Source: an uncultured Pseudorhodobacter sp. (GTDB taxonomy: Bacteria > Pseudomonadota > Alphaproteobacteria > Rhodobacterales > Rhodobacteraceae). Taken from it: a stretch of DNA of 10,464 nt. The number at the start of each line of letters is the position of its first letter. Position 1 is the first letter of the stretch. Of this stretch, positions 1 through 7,063 are shown one piece after another. The stretch spans positions 1 through 10,464 of the forward strand of contig CAMFLG010000071.1 in assembly GCA_945957495.1 (NCBI GenBank). Direction: 5' to 3'. A program made the position numbers and the translations under genes. A model generated the notes under the pieces. It saw nothing but the letters and a program-made list of their open reading frames with translations, searched no databases and was not told where the DNA came from.

Positions 1-3000
1 CCACCTTTGGCGACGGGTCGCGCGGCGTGCTGCTGCAATCCATCGGCGGGGGCGGCGGGGCCAGTCAGTCGGTCAGCGTCGATGTGGGCAGTTCTGGCCT
101 GCCGATCAGCGCCAAGGTAAGCGTTGGTCGCGCGGGCGCAGGGGGTGGCATCGGTGGCATTATCTCGGCCAGCTTTGATGGTCTGGTGGTGACGCATGGC
201 GCAGATGCCGATGGTATTCTGGTGCAGTCGATTGGTGGCGGCGGCGGCCTTGGCGGATCGGCCGGGGGCGTGTCCGGCGGTGACGACACGTCGGACGCTG
301 CGCAACTGGCCGCCGCATCCGAGGATGACAGCGACAGCGGCATCAACGTCAATATTGCGATCCAGGGCGCGTTCGCTGGGAATGGGGGCGACGGCGGCAA
401 CGGTGGCGCAATCGGTGACAATGATACCCGGTCTGCCGAATTTTCACTTGGCGGCACGGTGCTGACCTATGGTGACTATTCCGATGGCGTGGTGGTGCAA
501 TCCATCGGAGGTGGTGGCGGGGCTGGCGGAAATGCTGCAAGCCAGAACAGCGAAGCGACGGTCAAGACAAACATCGTGATCGGCAGCGTCGGTGGCGGTG
601 CTGGCAACGGCGGCAGCATTACGCTGGCGTTTGATAATCTGGCGGTGCAGACGCAAGGCGCCTACGCCTTTGGTGCGCTGTTGCAAAGCATCGGCGCCGG
701 TGGCGGCCAGGGTGGCAGCGGATCGAAGAACAGCTGTGGTCTGATCTCGCTGGGGTCTGGCAATGCGGTTGACGATTACAGTGGGTCTTCCCCCGGCTGC
801 GGAACCCTTCCTTCGGCCAGCAGCATCCGCAACCAGACCGGAACCAACGGCAATGGCGATGATATCAGCACCGAAGGCACCGACAATGTGGCGACCATTG
901 CCACAGCTGGGGACGATGCCCATGCGCTGGTTGCGCAAAGCATTGGCGGCGGCGGCGGAACGGCGGGGGCCGGGTCATCAAACAGCGATGGCGATCAGGC
1001 ATTTACCGTCGCTTTGGGCAGCAGTGGCGGCGCCATCGGAAACGGCGGCCGTGTCACACTTGGCGGCAGCTTCCGGCTCGGCACTTCCGGCGAACGCGCC
1101 ATCGGCCTTGTGGCGCAATCCATTGGCGGGGGCGGCGGTCTTGCCACCCTTGATATGTCGAACGCGGGCAGCGGCGAGGCGCATCTTGGTGCCGATGGGG
1201 CAAGTGGCAGCGGCGCGGCCGTCTCCCTTGAACTGGATGATGAAAGCTTCATCCAGACCACCGGGCAGGCTGGCCACGGGATTGTGGCGCAGTCCATCGG
1301 CGGCGGCGGCGGTATCGCGGGCGACACTTCGGTCTCAACCCTGCTGACAACCGACTTTACCCGCAACGATGCCACCAACTCCGGCGCCGTAAACGGCAAT
1401 GGCGGGACCGTCACAATCACAAGCGCTGCGACCATTCAGGTTTCCGGTAAGGGCGCGATCGGGATTGTCGCGCAATCCATCGCCGGGGGTGGTGGGCTTG
1501 GCGGTGATGCCACGGGCAGCTTCGCGGGCTCTACCAGCAACAAATCCGGCGCGTCGGTTGCCGAGGATGTGACAATCACCAACAACGGCGTGATCACCGC
1601 TACAGGCGACAACGGCATAGGGATTTTTGCACAAAGCCAGGGCCCTGATGACAATGGCGTTGTTGTGGTGGACGTCAACGGCACTGTCACCGGAGGCAAC
1701 GGCGCGCAGGGGGCGGGCATCCTGATTGCCGGCGGGACTGCGACGGGCTTCGCGCCGGGAAACACGCTGAACGTTGCAAGCGGGGCAACGGTGGGGGCCT
1801 TGGGTGGCACCGCCGTCATCTATCAGGGTGATACCAATGCGGCGGGCGTCAGCGGCCTTGACGTGAATAACGCAGGCACGATTTCGGGCAATATCAACGG
1901 CTATTACCTGAATGGCAGCGTGATTTCCGGTCTGGACCCTTTCCCTGCCGCTTTCGCGGTCACGTCGGGGAAGGCGGCGGTTACGGTGAACAACATCAAG
2001 GGCGGGGTCTTGGTGGACGCCGCGTCCTATGGCGCAGATGTCATAAACGCGGGGGCTTTGATTGTCGGCAAGGCCGATGTCCCCGACACGCTTGAAATCG
2101 CCGGGCGCTTCACCCAGACAAGCACGGGTGTCACGACAACGGCAGTCGATTTCTTCCGGGGTGCGGGTGATCTGATCAAGGTTTCGGGCGACGTCGCTTT
2201 GGATGGGGCGCTCGAGATTGTTCCCTTGACCACTTATAAGGGGGCACGGCAGCAGATTGTGCAGGCCGAGGGCGAGATTGCCGGAGCGTTCTCGGAAATC
2301 AAATCCACGCTTTTCACCTATGCCTTGTCCACGGATGAGGACGGTGATCTTTGGGTAGAGGTTGCAGGGGCGCATTTCGCATCCGTGCCTGATCTGACGG
2401 AGAACCAGCAGGCGACAGCTGCTTATCTGGGTGAGGTTTTCGATACCAAGGACGTCACTTTGCGCGAGTTGTTCGCTGCGGCTGAACGCGTGGCAAGTGC
2501 CGATTTGGCAAATTATGCCACCCTGCTGTCCGAGCTTGGCCCCGGCGCAAGTGCGGCTGGATCTGCGCTGAACATCGCACTGGCGCCCGGGCGGTTTGAC
2601 CCACTGATGGGTTGCCAGAATACTGTCGCGGGCAGCGAAACCGATCCGTTTTGTATCGACGTGTTCGCAAAAGGCCAGTCGGCCGCGCAAGATGGCGGCA
2701 ACAGCGCCCTCGGCTTTAACAGCGACATCTACAGCTTTGGTGTCGCAGCCCATCAGGCGGTTGGCGACTATGTCCTTGGCGCCAGCCTTAGCCTTGAAAA
2801 TAGCTTTTCCACCGGATCGGATGGGCTGAGCAACGTGGATGGCGACAGTGTTATCCTTGGTCTTTCGGCCAGCCGCGATTTTGGCGGGATGACGGTGACT
2901 GGGGCGCTTTTGGGCAGCACCGGCAGCTTTGACACATCGCGCACATTGGCCCTGCCCGGCGGAGTTGAAACGGCGCGCGGGTCTTATGATGCCACGAGTA

Positions 3001-3476
3001 CGGCCCTGCGGCTGCGCCTTGAGGGGTTCAGCACGCTTGGGGTGGCCTATCTGCGCCCGATGCTGGATCTGGACGCGATCTATACCTCTGCCGGGGGCTA
3101 CACCGAAACTGGCGCAGGTACAGAAAACCTGATGGTGCAGGGCAGCAATGAAAGCGCCTTTATCGCCACCCCTGCGGTGGAACTGGGACGGGTATTCGAT
3201 CTGGGCAATGGCCAGGACCTGCGTGCCTATGGCCGCGTGGGTTGGGCGATCTCAAACAACGATGCCTACACCACGACCGCCAGCTTTGCCGGAGCGCCCG
3301 CTTCGGTGGCTGGTTTCGACACCGCGCTTGCGATGCCGGACAATGTGGGTGTGATCGGTGCGGGTATGCAACTGACCGGAAATGACTCGATGCAGCTGGA
3401 CCTGCGCTACGACGGCACTTTCGGCGAAGGAACCTCCAGCAGCGCTCTGTCTCTGTGGTTCAGCAAAAAGTTCTGA
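1..3476 (+). CDS. Autotransporter (type Va secretion) with glycine-repeat passenger, 5'-partial
   Basis: C-terminal part of a very large outer-membrane autotransporter; the frame is open from base 3 to the TGA at 3474-3476, so the GTG at 27 is not the real start. The visible ~1157 residues show, in order: a Gly/Ala/Ser-rich passenger (to about base 2380) with nine QSIGGGGG-type repeats; a helical linker (about 2390-2600) beginning LTENQQATAAYL; and a C-terminal beta-barrel (about 2652-3473, ~275 residues, the usual size for the autotransporter domain) with alternating hydrophobic strands. It ends in SLWFSKKF, a terminal Phe typical of BAM-inserted proteins. Family knowledge: the barrel sits in the outer membrane and displays or releases the passenger, usually for adhesion or biofilm. 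Only four Cys are visible, in two pairs (bases 735/798 and 2613/2652). Ligand unknown; the signal peptide is outside the window. Confidence 0.93.
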   Translation, partial: TFGDGSRGVLLQSIGGGGGASQSVSVDVGSSGLPISAKVSVGRAGAGGGIGGIISASFDGLVVTHGADADGILVQSIGGGGGLGGSAGGVSGGDDTSDAAQLAAASEDDSDSGINVNIAIQGAFAGNGGDGGNGGAIGDNDTRSAEFSLGGTVLTYGDYSDGVVVQSIGGGGGAGGNAASQNSEATVKTNIVIGSVGGGAGNGGSITLAFDNLAVQTQGAYAFGALLQSIGAGGGQGGSGSKNSCGLISLGSGNAVDDYSGSSPGCGTLPSASSIRNQTGTNGNGDDISTEGTDNVATIATAGDDAHALVAQSIGGGGGTAGAGSSNSDGDQAFTVALGSSGGAIGNGGRVTLGGSFRLGTSGERAIGLVAQSIGGGGGLATLDMSNAGSGEAHLGADGASGSGAAVSLELDDESFIQTTGQAGHGIVAQSIGGGGGIAGDTSVSTLLTTDFTRNDATNSGAVNGNGGTVTITSAATIQVSGKGAIGIVAQSIAGGGGLGGDATGSFAGSTSNKSGASVAEDVTITNNGVITATGDNGIGIFAQSQGPDDNGVVVVDVNGTVTGGNGAQGAGILIAGGTATGFAPGNTLNVASGATVGALGGTAVIYQGDTNAAGVSGLDVNNAGTISGNINGYYLNGSVISGLDPFPAAFAVTSGKAAVTVNNIKGGVLVDAASYGADVINAGALIVGKADVPDTLEIAGRFTQTSTGVTTTAVDFFRGAGDLIKVSGDVALDGALEIVPLTTYKGARQQIVQAEGEIAGAFSEIKSTLFTYALSTDEDGDLWVEVAGAHFASVPDLTENQQATAAYLGEVFDTKDVTLRELFAAAERVASADLANYATLLSELGPGASAAGSALNIALAPGRFDPLMGCQNTVAGSETDPFCIDVFAKGQSAAQDGGNSALGFNSDIYSFGVAAHQAVGDYVLGASLSLENSFSTGSDGLSNVDGDSVILGLSASRDFGGMTVTGALLGSTGSFDTSRTLALPGGVETARGSYDATSTALRLRLEGFSTLGVAYLRPMLDLDAIYTSAGGYTETGAGTENLMVQGSNESAFIATPAVELGRVFDLGNGQDLRAYGRVGWAISNNDAYTTTASFAGAPASVAGFDTALAMPDNVGVIGAGMQLTGNDSMQLDLRYDGTFGEGTSSSALSLWFSKKF
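36..1655 (+). repeat. Nine QSIGGGGG protein repeats in the autotransporter passenger
   Basis: The octapeptide begins at bases 36, 225, 498, 684, 936, 1116, 1290 and 1473, with a decayed ninth copy (QSQGPDDN) at 1632. Copies 4 and 8 differ by one residue (QSIGAGGG, QSIAGGGG). Each is usually preceded by a short hydrophobic strand such as GIVA or VVV and often followed by another glycine pair. Spacing is 53-63 residues for most, with longer units of 91 and 84 residues after copies 2 and 4. The period suggests a beta-helix rung set with an exposed glycine loop per unit. Codons differ between copies (for example cagtcgattggt and caatccatcggc), so the repeat is held at protein level rather than being a recent DNA duplication. 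Confidence 0.9.
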
Positions 3477-3490
3477 TCCGCAACCCAAAG

Positions 3491-3520
3491 AAATCGCCCC
3501 GCGTCTGACCGGGGCGATTT
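3491..3520. terminator. Bidirectional rho-independent terminator
   Basis: A perfect 10-bp inverted repeat, AAATCGCCCC (3491-3500) and GGGGCGATTT (3511-3520), with a 10-base loop. It starts 14 bases after the autotransporter stop and lies 112 bases beyond the stop of convergent nnrS. The AAAT/ATTT ends give a short U run on either strand, and the minus strand continues as TTTCTTT, so it may serve both genes. The U tract on the plus strand is short. Confidence 0.75.
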
Positions 3521-3632
3521 CAAGGCTGGTTCGTCGGGCCATGCTCAACGCATGATCTATGCAGCTTGACGCTCAGATCATACGGAAACCGCGGATCAAT
3601 GCCGCGATGCCTTGTAGCAATCTGATGTTGCT

Positions 3633-4841
3633 TCAGGATGCCTTCCTTGGGCGGCGGTATTCCAATTTCGGGCGTGCAAGGACCGGCCAATATATGATGG
3701 AGAATCCCGCGAAGGCCGCGATCCAGGCGCAGGCGGCCAAGTGAATTGGCCATTCCGACGCCGGTAAAGCTCCGGCAACAAACCGGGCCAGAACGGCGAC
3801 GATCAGGCTGGTATAGATCGCGGTGATTGGGATGGTGGCATGTAACGGGCGCCCCGTATGACCAAGGCTCGCACGGGTCATCACCGCAAGCGTCATCAAC
3901 CCAACCGCACCTGCCATCCAGATATGCTGTGCTGCGGGCGCCATGCCCGGCAGGAGCAGGCCCGCTGCCACTGCCAGAAACCCCAATGGAACGCAGGCAT
4001 ATCCGGCGTGCAGAACCCAGACCAACGCCTCAGCCCCGGTGCGATGCCCTGACCAGCGCGACATTCGCCAGACGTGCAAGACACCGGCCAGGCCACAGAC
4101 AACCGCCGTGGCTGTTGCCTCTGGCCAGACAACCCAGACGATCAGCGCCGCCATGCTTAACAACAGGACCGCACCGTCATTGCGGCCAAAAGGCACTGGC
4201 AGCGTCGTTGACCCGCGTTGGGCAAGCCAGTTGCGGGTAAAGCTGGGTACGATGCGCCCGCCGATCAGCGAAACCAGCATCACGGCGACGACCAGACCCA
4301 GGCGCAGGCCGAAACCTTTCGCAGGATAGCCGCCCTGCGTGGCCTCGATATGGAAAAGCCCGTTGGCAATGAACATGCCCAAAAGCAGGCCAAGAACCGG
4401 AAGGTTCTTCCAGTTTCGCCCGCTCACTACCTCGCGGGCGAGGGCGGCGAACAGGGCCAGAGGAAAGGCAAGATCAATCGCTGCTGCCACTCCCCACGGC
4501 AGCAAGGCAGAGGTGGCTATCGTCAGTCGTCCGGCAATCCACAAGCCCACCAACGCACCCAATGGCCAGCCGACAATCGGCAAACGACCCGTCCAGTTTG
4601 GCACAGCCGTCAGCAGAAATCCGGCCAGAATTGCCCCCAGATAGCCGAACAGAAATTCATGTGCGTGCCATGACACCGGATCAAAGGCGGTGGCCAGAAC
4701 CTCGTGCCCGCTCAGCATGAACACCCACAGCAGCATCGCGACTGCGGCCCAGATGGAACCGAATAGAAAGAACGGGCGAAAGCCGTAGCTTAGTATGGCC
4801 GGGCCGTTCCAGGCCCGCATTTGTTCGGCTGAGGTGGTCAT
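3633..4841 (-). CDS. nnrS: NnrS family haem/copper membrane protein
   Basis: Integral inner-membrane protein of 402 aa, the usual NnrS length. Family hallmarks are visible: GFRPFF at residues 20-25, WHAHEFLFGY at 58-67 (His59, His61), GFLLTAVPNWTG at 74-85, GGRIVPSFTRNW at 194-205, and MTRASLGHTGRPL at 321-333. About twelve hydrophobic segments can be counted by eye. NnrS proteins are haem- and copper-containing, are controlled by NO-responsive regulators, and protect the cell during nitrosative stress; the exact chemistry is not settled. The ATG at 4841 overlaps the TGA of the upstream small ORF (ATGA), indicating translational coupling, which also fixes the start since no strong Shine-Dalgarno precedes it. 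Divergent nsrR next door supports NO control. No nitrite or NO reductase gene is present in the window. Confidence 0.93.
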   Translation of the reverse strand: MTTSAEQMRAWNGPAILSYGFRPFFLFGSIWAAVAMLLWVFMLSGHEVLATAFDPVSWHAHEFLFGYLGAILAGFLLTAVPNWTGRLPIVGWPLGALVGLWIAGRLTIATSALLPWGVAAAIDLAFPLALFAALAREVVSGRNWKNLPVLGLLLGMFIANGLFHIEATQGGYPAKGFGLRLGLVVAVMLVSLIGGRIVPSFTRNWLAQRGSTTLPVPFGRNDGAVLLLSMAALIVWVVWPEATATAVVCGLAGVLHVWRMSRWSGHRTGAEALVWVLHAGYACVPLGFLAVAAGLLLPGMAPAAQHIWMAGAVGLMTLAVMTRASLGHTGRPLHATIPITAIYTSLIVAVLARFVAGALPASEWPIHLAACAWIAAFAGFSIIYWPVLARPKLEYRRPRKAS

Positions 4842-5143
4842 GACAGTGCTTTCGGAAGGGGACCGTCGGCTTTGGTGACGACGATGTGCGTTTCGATATC
4901 ATGCGCTTGCGGGAAGATGGTGGGACTGCGCGCCGCCCACAGCGCGGGGACGGGCTGGGATTCGACCCGTTTTGCCGCGTATTCGGGGATCCGATCGGCA
5001 ACGGGTGCGACAGGTCTCGTGTCAACGCGAGCGCGGCTATAAAGGCTATCTGCGTGTTCGGTTCGCATGGCCCCGCGCGTCCCTTTTGGCCACAGATCTG
5101 CCGATATATCTATGCGAATGCTGAAAGGCTGCACGCGCGTCAC
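4838..5143 (-). CDS. Small unrecognised protein, coupled upstream of nnrS
   Basis: A predicted 101-aa protein that I do not recognise. It begins VTRVQPFSIRIDIS and ends KADGPLPKALS, has no obvious membrane segment, no Cys, and is rich in Arg, Ala and Pro. Its TGA overlaps the ATG of nnrS by four bases, the best evidence that it is translated. The GTG at 5143 is preferred because AAGGGG (5151-5156 on this strand) lies seven bases upstream. The frame stays open to an ATG at 5212, with another ATG at 5173, but a start at 5212 would place the coding region across the probable NsrR operator at 5191-5213. It presumably shares nnrS's promoter and NO control. A non-coding leader with a chance open frame cannot be excluded. 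Confidence 0.5.
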   Translation of the reverse strand: MTRVQPFSIRIDISADLWPKGTRGAMRTEHADSLYSRARVDTRPVAPVADRIPEYAAKRVESQPVPALWAARSPTIFPQAHDIETHIVVTKADGPLPKALS

Positions 5144-5150
5144 GATCAAG

Positions 5151-5156
5151 CCCCTT
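5151..5156 (-). promoter_or_regulatory. Ribosome binding site deciding the GTG start at 5143
   Basis: AAGGGG on the minus strand, seven bases before GTG at 5143. The two upstream in-frame ATGs (5173 and 5212) lack a comparable purine-rich site, so this motif argues for the shorter protein. Confidence 0.5.
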
Positions 5157-5190
5157 AGTATCCAAGCTTGCATCCCAGAGTGGGCTTGGT

Positions 5191-5213
5191 AATAGGTATT
5201 GTAAATACGCATT
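5191..5213. promoter_or_regulatory. Candidate NsrR operator between nsrR and the nnrS unit
   Basis: A 23-base imperfect palindrome centred on 5202. The core is GTATT-GTA-AATAC (5196-5208), and the outer AAT (5191-5193) pairs with ATT (5211-5213), so 8 of the outer 10 positions per arm are complementary. The enterobacterial NsrR site is an inverted repeat of two 11-mers (AAGATGC-type, then a T run) with one base between; the length and layout here match, and each arm agrees with that consensus at about 7 of 11 positions. It lies in the divergent region, 15 bases before the nsrR start, where it could control both directions. Binding by this NsrR is inferred. Confidence 0.6.
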
Positions 5214-5218
5214 CAGAC

Positions 5219-5223
5219 TGGAG
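5219..5223 (+). promoter_or_regulatory. nsrR ribosome binding site
   Basis: TGGAG five bases before the ATG at 5229. It supports that start, as does alignment of the N-terminus with other NsrR proteins. Confidence 0.7.
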
Positions 5224-5228
5224 CGACG

Positions 5229-5660
5229 ATGCGCCTCACCGCTTTCACCGATTTCGGCCTGCGTGCCCTGATGCGGATGGCAACTGCGCCGGATCGGTCC
5301 TTTTCCACCCGTGAACTTGCCAGCGAGTTTTCGCTGTCGCGCAACCACCTGACCAAGATCATGGCATCGCTTGCGCAGGCCGGCATCATCGTGACCCGCC
5401 GCGGCGGTGGCGGTGGCGCTACACTTGCGCGGCCTGCGGATCAGATCAGTTTGGGTGAGGTTGTGCGTGTGCTGGAGGCAGGTCAGGCGCTGGTTGAATG
5501 CTTTGCTGCGGGCGGCGGGCAATGCACGGTTGTCGGGTGCTGCCGGCTGAAGGCCCGTCTGCGCAAAGCCGAGGCCGCGTTTCTGGCCGAACTCGACCGC
5601 TCTACCCTTGCAAGCATCGCTCTGCCCCCCGTTTCGGCCAATCCGCTCACCCAGTCGTAA
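5229..5660 (+). CDS. nsrR: NsrR, Rrf2-family nitric-oxide-sensing repressor
   Basis: Cytoplasmic transcription factor of 143 aa, normal for NsrR. The N-terminus MRLTAFTDFGLRALMRMA matches E. coli NsrR closely. The winged helix-turn-helix spans about residues 27-67, with recognition helix SRNHLTKIMASL and a glycine-rich wing (RRGGGGGATL). The cluster region is ECF-(7)-CTVVGCCRLK, giving Cys91, Cys99 and Cys104 or 105, which places three cysteines as NsrR needs for its Fe-S cluster; Asp8, a cluster ligand in Streptomyces NsrR, is also present. The C-terminal FLAELDRSTLASI is the family signature. NO damages the cluster and releases the repressor from DNA. The gene is divergent from the small-ORF/nnrS unit and probably represses both it and itself through the palindrome at 5191-5213. 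The extra Cys105 is worth noting; which of the two adjacent cysteines binds the cluster is not clear from sequence. Confidence 0.93.
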   Translation: MRLTAFTDFGLRALMRMATAPDRSFSTRELASEFSLSRNHLTKIMASLAQAGIIVTRRGGGGGATLARPADQISLGEVVRVLEAGQALVECFAAGGGQCTVVGCCRLKARLRKAEAAFLAELDRSTLASIALPPVSANPLTQS

Positions 5661-5662
5661 AA

Positions 5663-5695
5663 CGCCCGCGTCGCGCCGAAAGCAGGTTGCGGGCG
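5663..5695 (+). terminator. Weak hairpin after nsrR
   Basis: CGCCCGC (5663-5669) pairs with GCGGGCG (5689-5695) around a 19-base loop, three bases after the nsrR stop. No U tract follows, so it may be only a processing or rho-assisted end, or chance in GC-rich DNA. Confidence 0.3.
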
Positions 5696-5904
5696 CAAAG
5701 ATCCCGAAACTCTTCGCGCCTTTCGCCGCAAGGCCCTCGGTCCTTTTGATACGCGCAAGATTGGCTGCAATACCTTCGTCACCTCGCGAAAGCGCCAACG
5801 TCTGCTTCGCAAAGGCACTTCGTGTGGGACAGCAGATCATCGGGAAGGCGTGAACGTCCCTTAAGGCATCACTGACGGCGCGAACAACAGAACCCGCAGA
5901 AAAT

Positions 5905-5933
5905 TTGAAATCGTTTTTAGTTGGCGCTATTCT
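5905..5933 (+). promoter_or_regulatory. Sigma70-type promoter of the LacI gene
   Basis: TTGAAA at 5905-5910, a spacer of exactly 17 bases, and TATTCT at 5928-5933. Transcription would start near 5940, giving a leader of about 60 bases before the ATG at 6001. This is the best promoter match I found in the window. Confidence 0.65.
5906..5919. promoter_or_regulatory. LacI-family-type operator over the -35 box
   Basis: TGAAATCGTTTTTA has the central CG and the flanking TGNAAN / NTTNCA pattern of LacI-family operators, with one mismatch (T for C at the next-to-last base). It covers most of the -35 hexamer of the promoter for the LacI gene, so bound protein would block RNA polymerase. Autorepression is inferred. 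Confidence 0.5.
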
Positions 5934-6000
5934 GCGCGGGAACCAAGTATCCTGTTCAGGGTATGCAGAACCCGGAAAGCATTTCAGCGATGTCATCGGC

Positions 6001-7056
6001 ATGAAGGATCCTGAAACCAGCCCGACCACGGGGCGGCCCACAATCAAGACCCTTTCCAAACTGACCGGGTTTTCGATTGCGACGATTTCCAAGGCCCTGC
6101 ACGACTCCCCTGTTGTGACCGAAGAGACAAAGCAGGTTATCCGCAAGGCCGCCGCGTCGATCGGCTATGAGGCAAGCCTGCGTGGCAAGTCGCTGCGCAC
6201 GGGGCTGACCTATCAGATTGCGGTCTTGATGCCGGTGCCCTCAGAAACCGAATACGAATGGGATGGGGTGGAATACACCCAGATTCTGAGCGGGATCAGT
6301 CAGGTGTTGCAAGGCTCGCCCTATCAGTTGGCAGTGCATATCGTGCGCAATGCCGATGACGGGCTGCAGGTGGCGCGCAAGATCGTAAGCCAAGGGATCG
6401 CCGATGCGATGATCTTTTCCGGTATCCGGGCGCAGGATGCACGGATCGACTATCTGATCGCAGAGGATTTTCCCTTTGCCACAATGGGGCGCTGCCGTAG
6501 CCCGCTGGAATATGCGCATGTGGACGTTGACAGCGGCTGGGCCGCCTATGCAGCCACCGCGCGCCTGATTGCCGGGGGACACAGGCGCGTTGCCCTGATC
6601 AACCCCGATCCGGTGCTGTCCTATGCGCTGGACCGGATGGATGGATTCCGGCGCGCCTTTGCCGAGGCGGGATTGCCGCCCTGCGATGATCTGATCCGGG
6701 CGGGGGATCTGACGGCCAAGTTCGGCAAGGCAAGCGCGTTGAGCCTGCGGGGCTTTGATGATCCGCCGACCGGATTTGTCTGCGTGAACGAGGCAACGAC
6801 TTTGGGCGTTTTGTCTGCCTTGGCCGAACTTGGCCTGCGGGTCGGCATTGATGCAGACGTGATCGCTTATGACGACATCAACGTCAGCGCCTATTTCACG
6901 CCGCCACTGACCACGCTGTACCTGCCGATTGCGCAACTGGGTGAGCAATTGGGCTCTTTCCTGCTGCGCAGGCTGGCGGGCGAGGCGGCGGGCGCGCTGA
7001 CAGCCGTTTTCCGCCCGGAACTGGTGCTGCGCCAGCCGGATCGTCTGGGCGGTTGA
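6001..7056 (+). CDS. LacI-family transcriptional regulator
   Basis: DNA-binding repressor of 351 aa, normal for the family. The helix-turn-helix is at about residues 14-33 (TIKTLSKLTGFSIATISKAL), followed by the DNA-contacting region and hinge (VTEETKQVIRKAA, then RGKSLRTG at 61-68). A periplasmic-binding-protein-like sugar domain follows, from about residue 70 to the end. The ATG at 6001 is chosen because the helix-turn-helix then starts at the usual distance from the N-terminus. An in-frame TTG at 5905 also exists, but it lies in the -35 box of the promoter, so it cannot be translated from that transcript. The gene converges on the beta-galactosidase gene with only seven bases between stops, and it probably controls that operon in response to a galactoside or related ligand. 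The ligand cannot be read from the sequence. Confidence 0.9.
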   Translation: MKDPETSPTTGRPTIKTLSKLTGFSIATISKALHDSPVVTEETKQVIRKAAASIGYEASLRGKSLRTGLTYQIAVLMPVPSETEYEWDGVEYTQILSGISQVLQGSPYQLAVHIVRNADDGLQVARKIVSQGIADAMIFSGIRAQDARIDYLIAEDFPFATMGRCRSPLEYAHVDVDSGWAAYAATARLIAGGHRRVALINPDPVLSYALDRMDGFRRAFAEAGLPPCDDLIRAGDLTAKFGKASALSLRGFDDPPTGFVCVNEATTLGVLSALAELGLRVGIDADVIAYDDINVSAYFTPPLTTLYLPIAQLGEQLGSFLLRRLAGEAAGALTAVFRPELVLRQPDRLGG

Positions 7057-7063
7057 GCGAGGC

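Larger units (their letters stand above)
5661..6000. other. 340-base gene-free stretch between nsrR and the LacI gene
   Basis: Holds the weak hairpin after nsrR, then about 200 bases without a clear plus-strand gene, then the promoter, operator and ~60-base leader of the LacI gene. On the minus strand, about 5670-5885 is open and reads somewhat like protein (for example SFGIFAPATCFRRDAG), possibly the remnant of a lost gene, but I recognise no family and see no ribosome binding site or proper ends. Confidence 0.5.

Noticed and set aside
36..1655. DNA-level tandem repeat or CRISPR-like array
   Set aside because: Spacing is irregular, the copies differ at synonymous sites, and all are in frame in one protein.
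1335..2753. Long minus-strand open frame (472 codons) inside the autotransporter
   Set aside because: It lies wholly antisense to a clear beta-domain protein in GC-rich DNA, where long chance frames are expected; its translation has no recognisable domain.
3616..3632. Small hairpin AGCAA/TTGCT next to the nnrS stop
   Set aside because: Only five base pairs, no U tract; the stronger hairpin at 3491-3520 is a better terminator.
5905..6000. TTG start at 5905 for the LacI gene
   Set aside because: It coincides with the -35 box of the promoter and would add 32 residues not seen before the LacI helix-turn-helix.
5046..6146. Minus-strand open frame of 366 codons across nsrR and the LacI start
   Set aside because: It runs antisense to nsrR, which has clear family motifs, and crosses the lacI promoter; only the part at about 5670-5885 merits a note.
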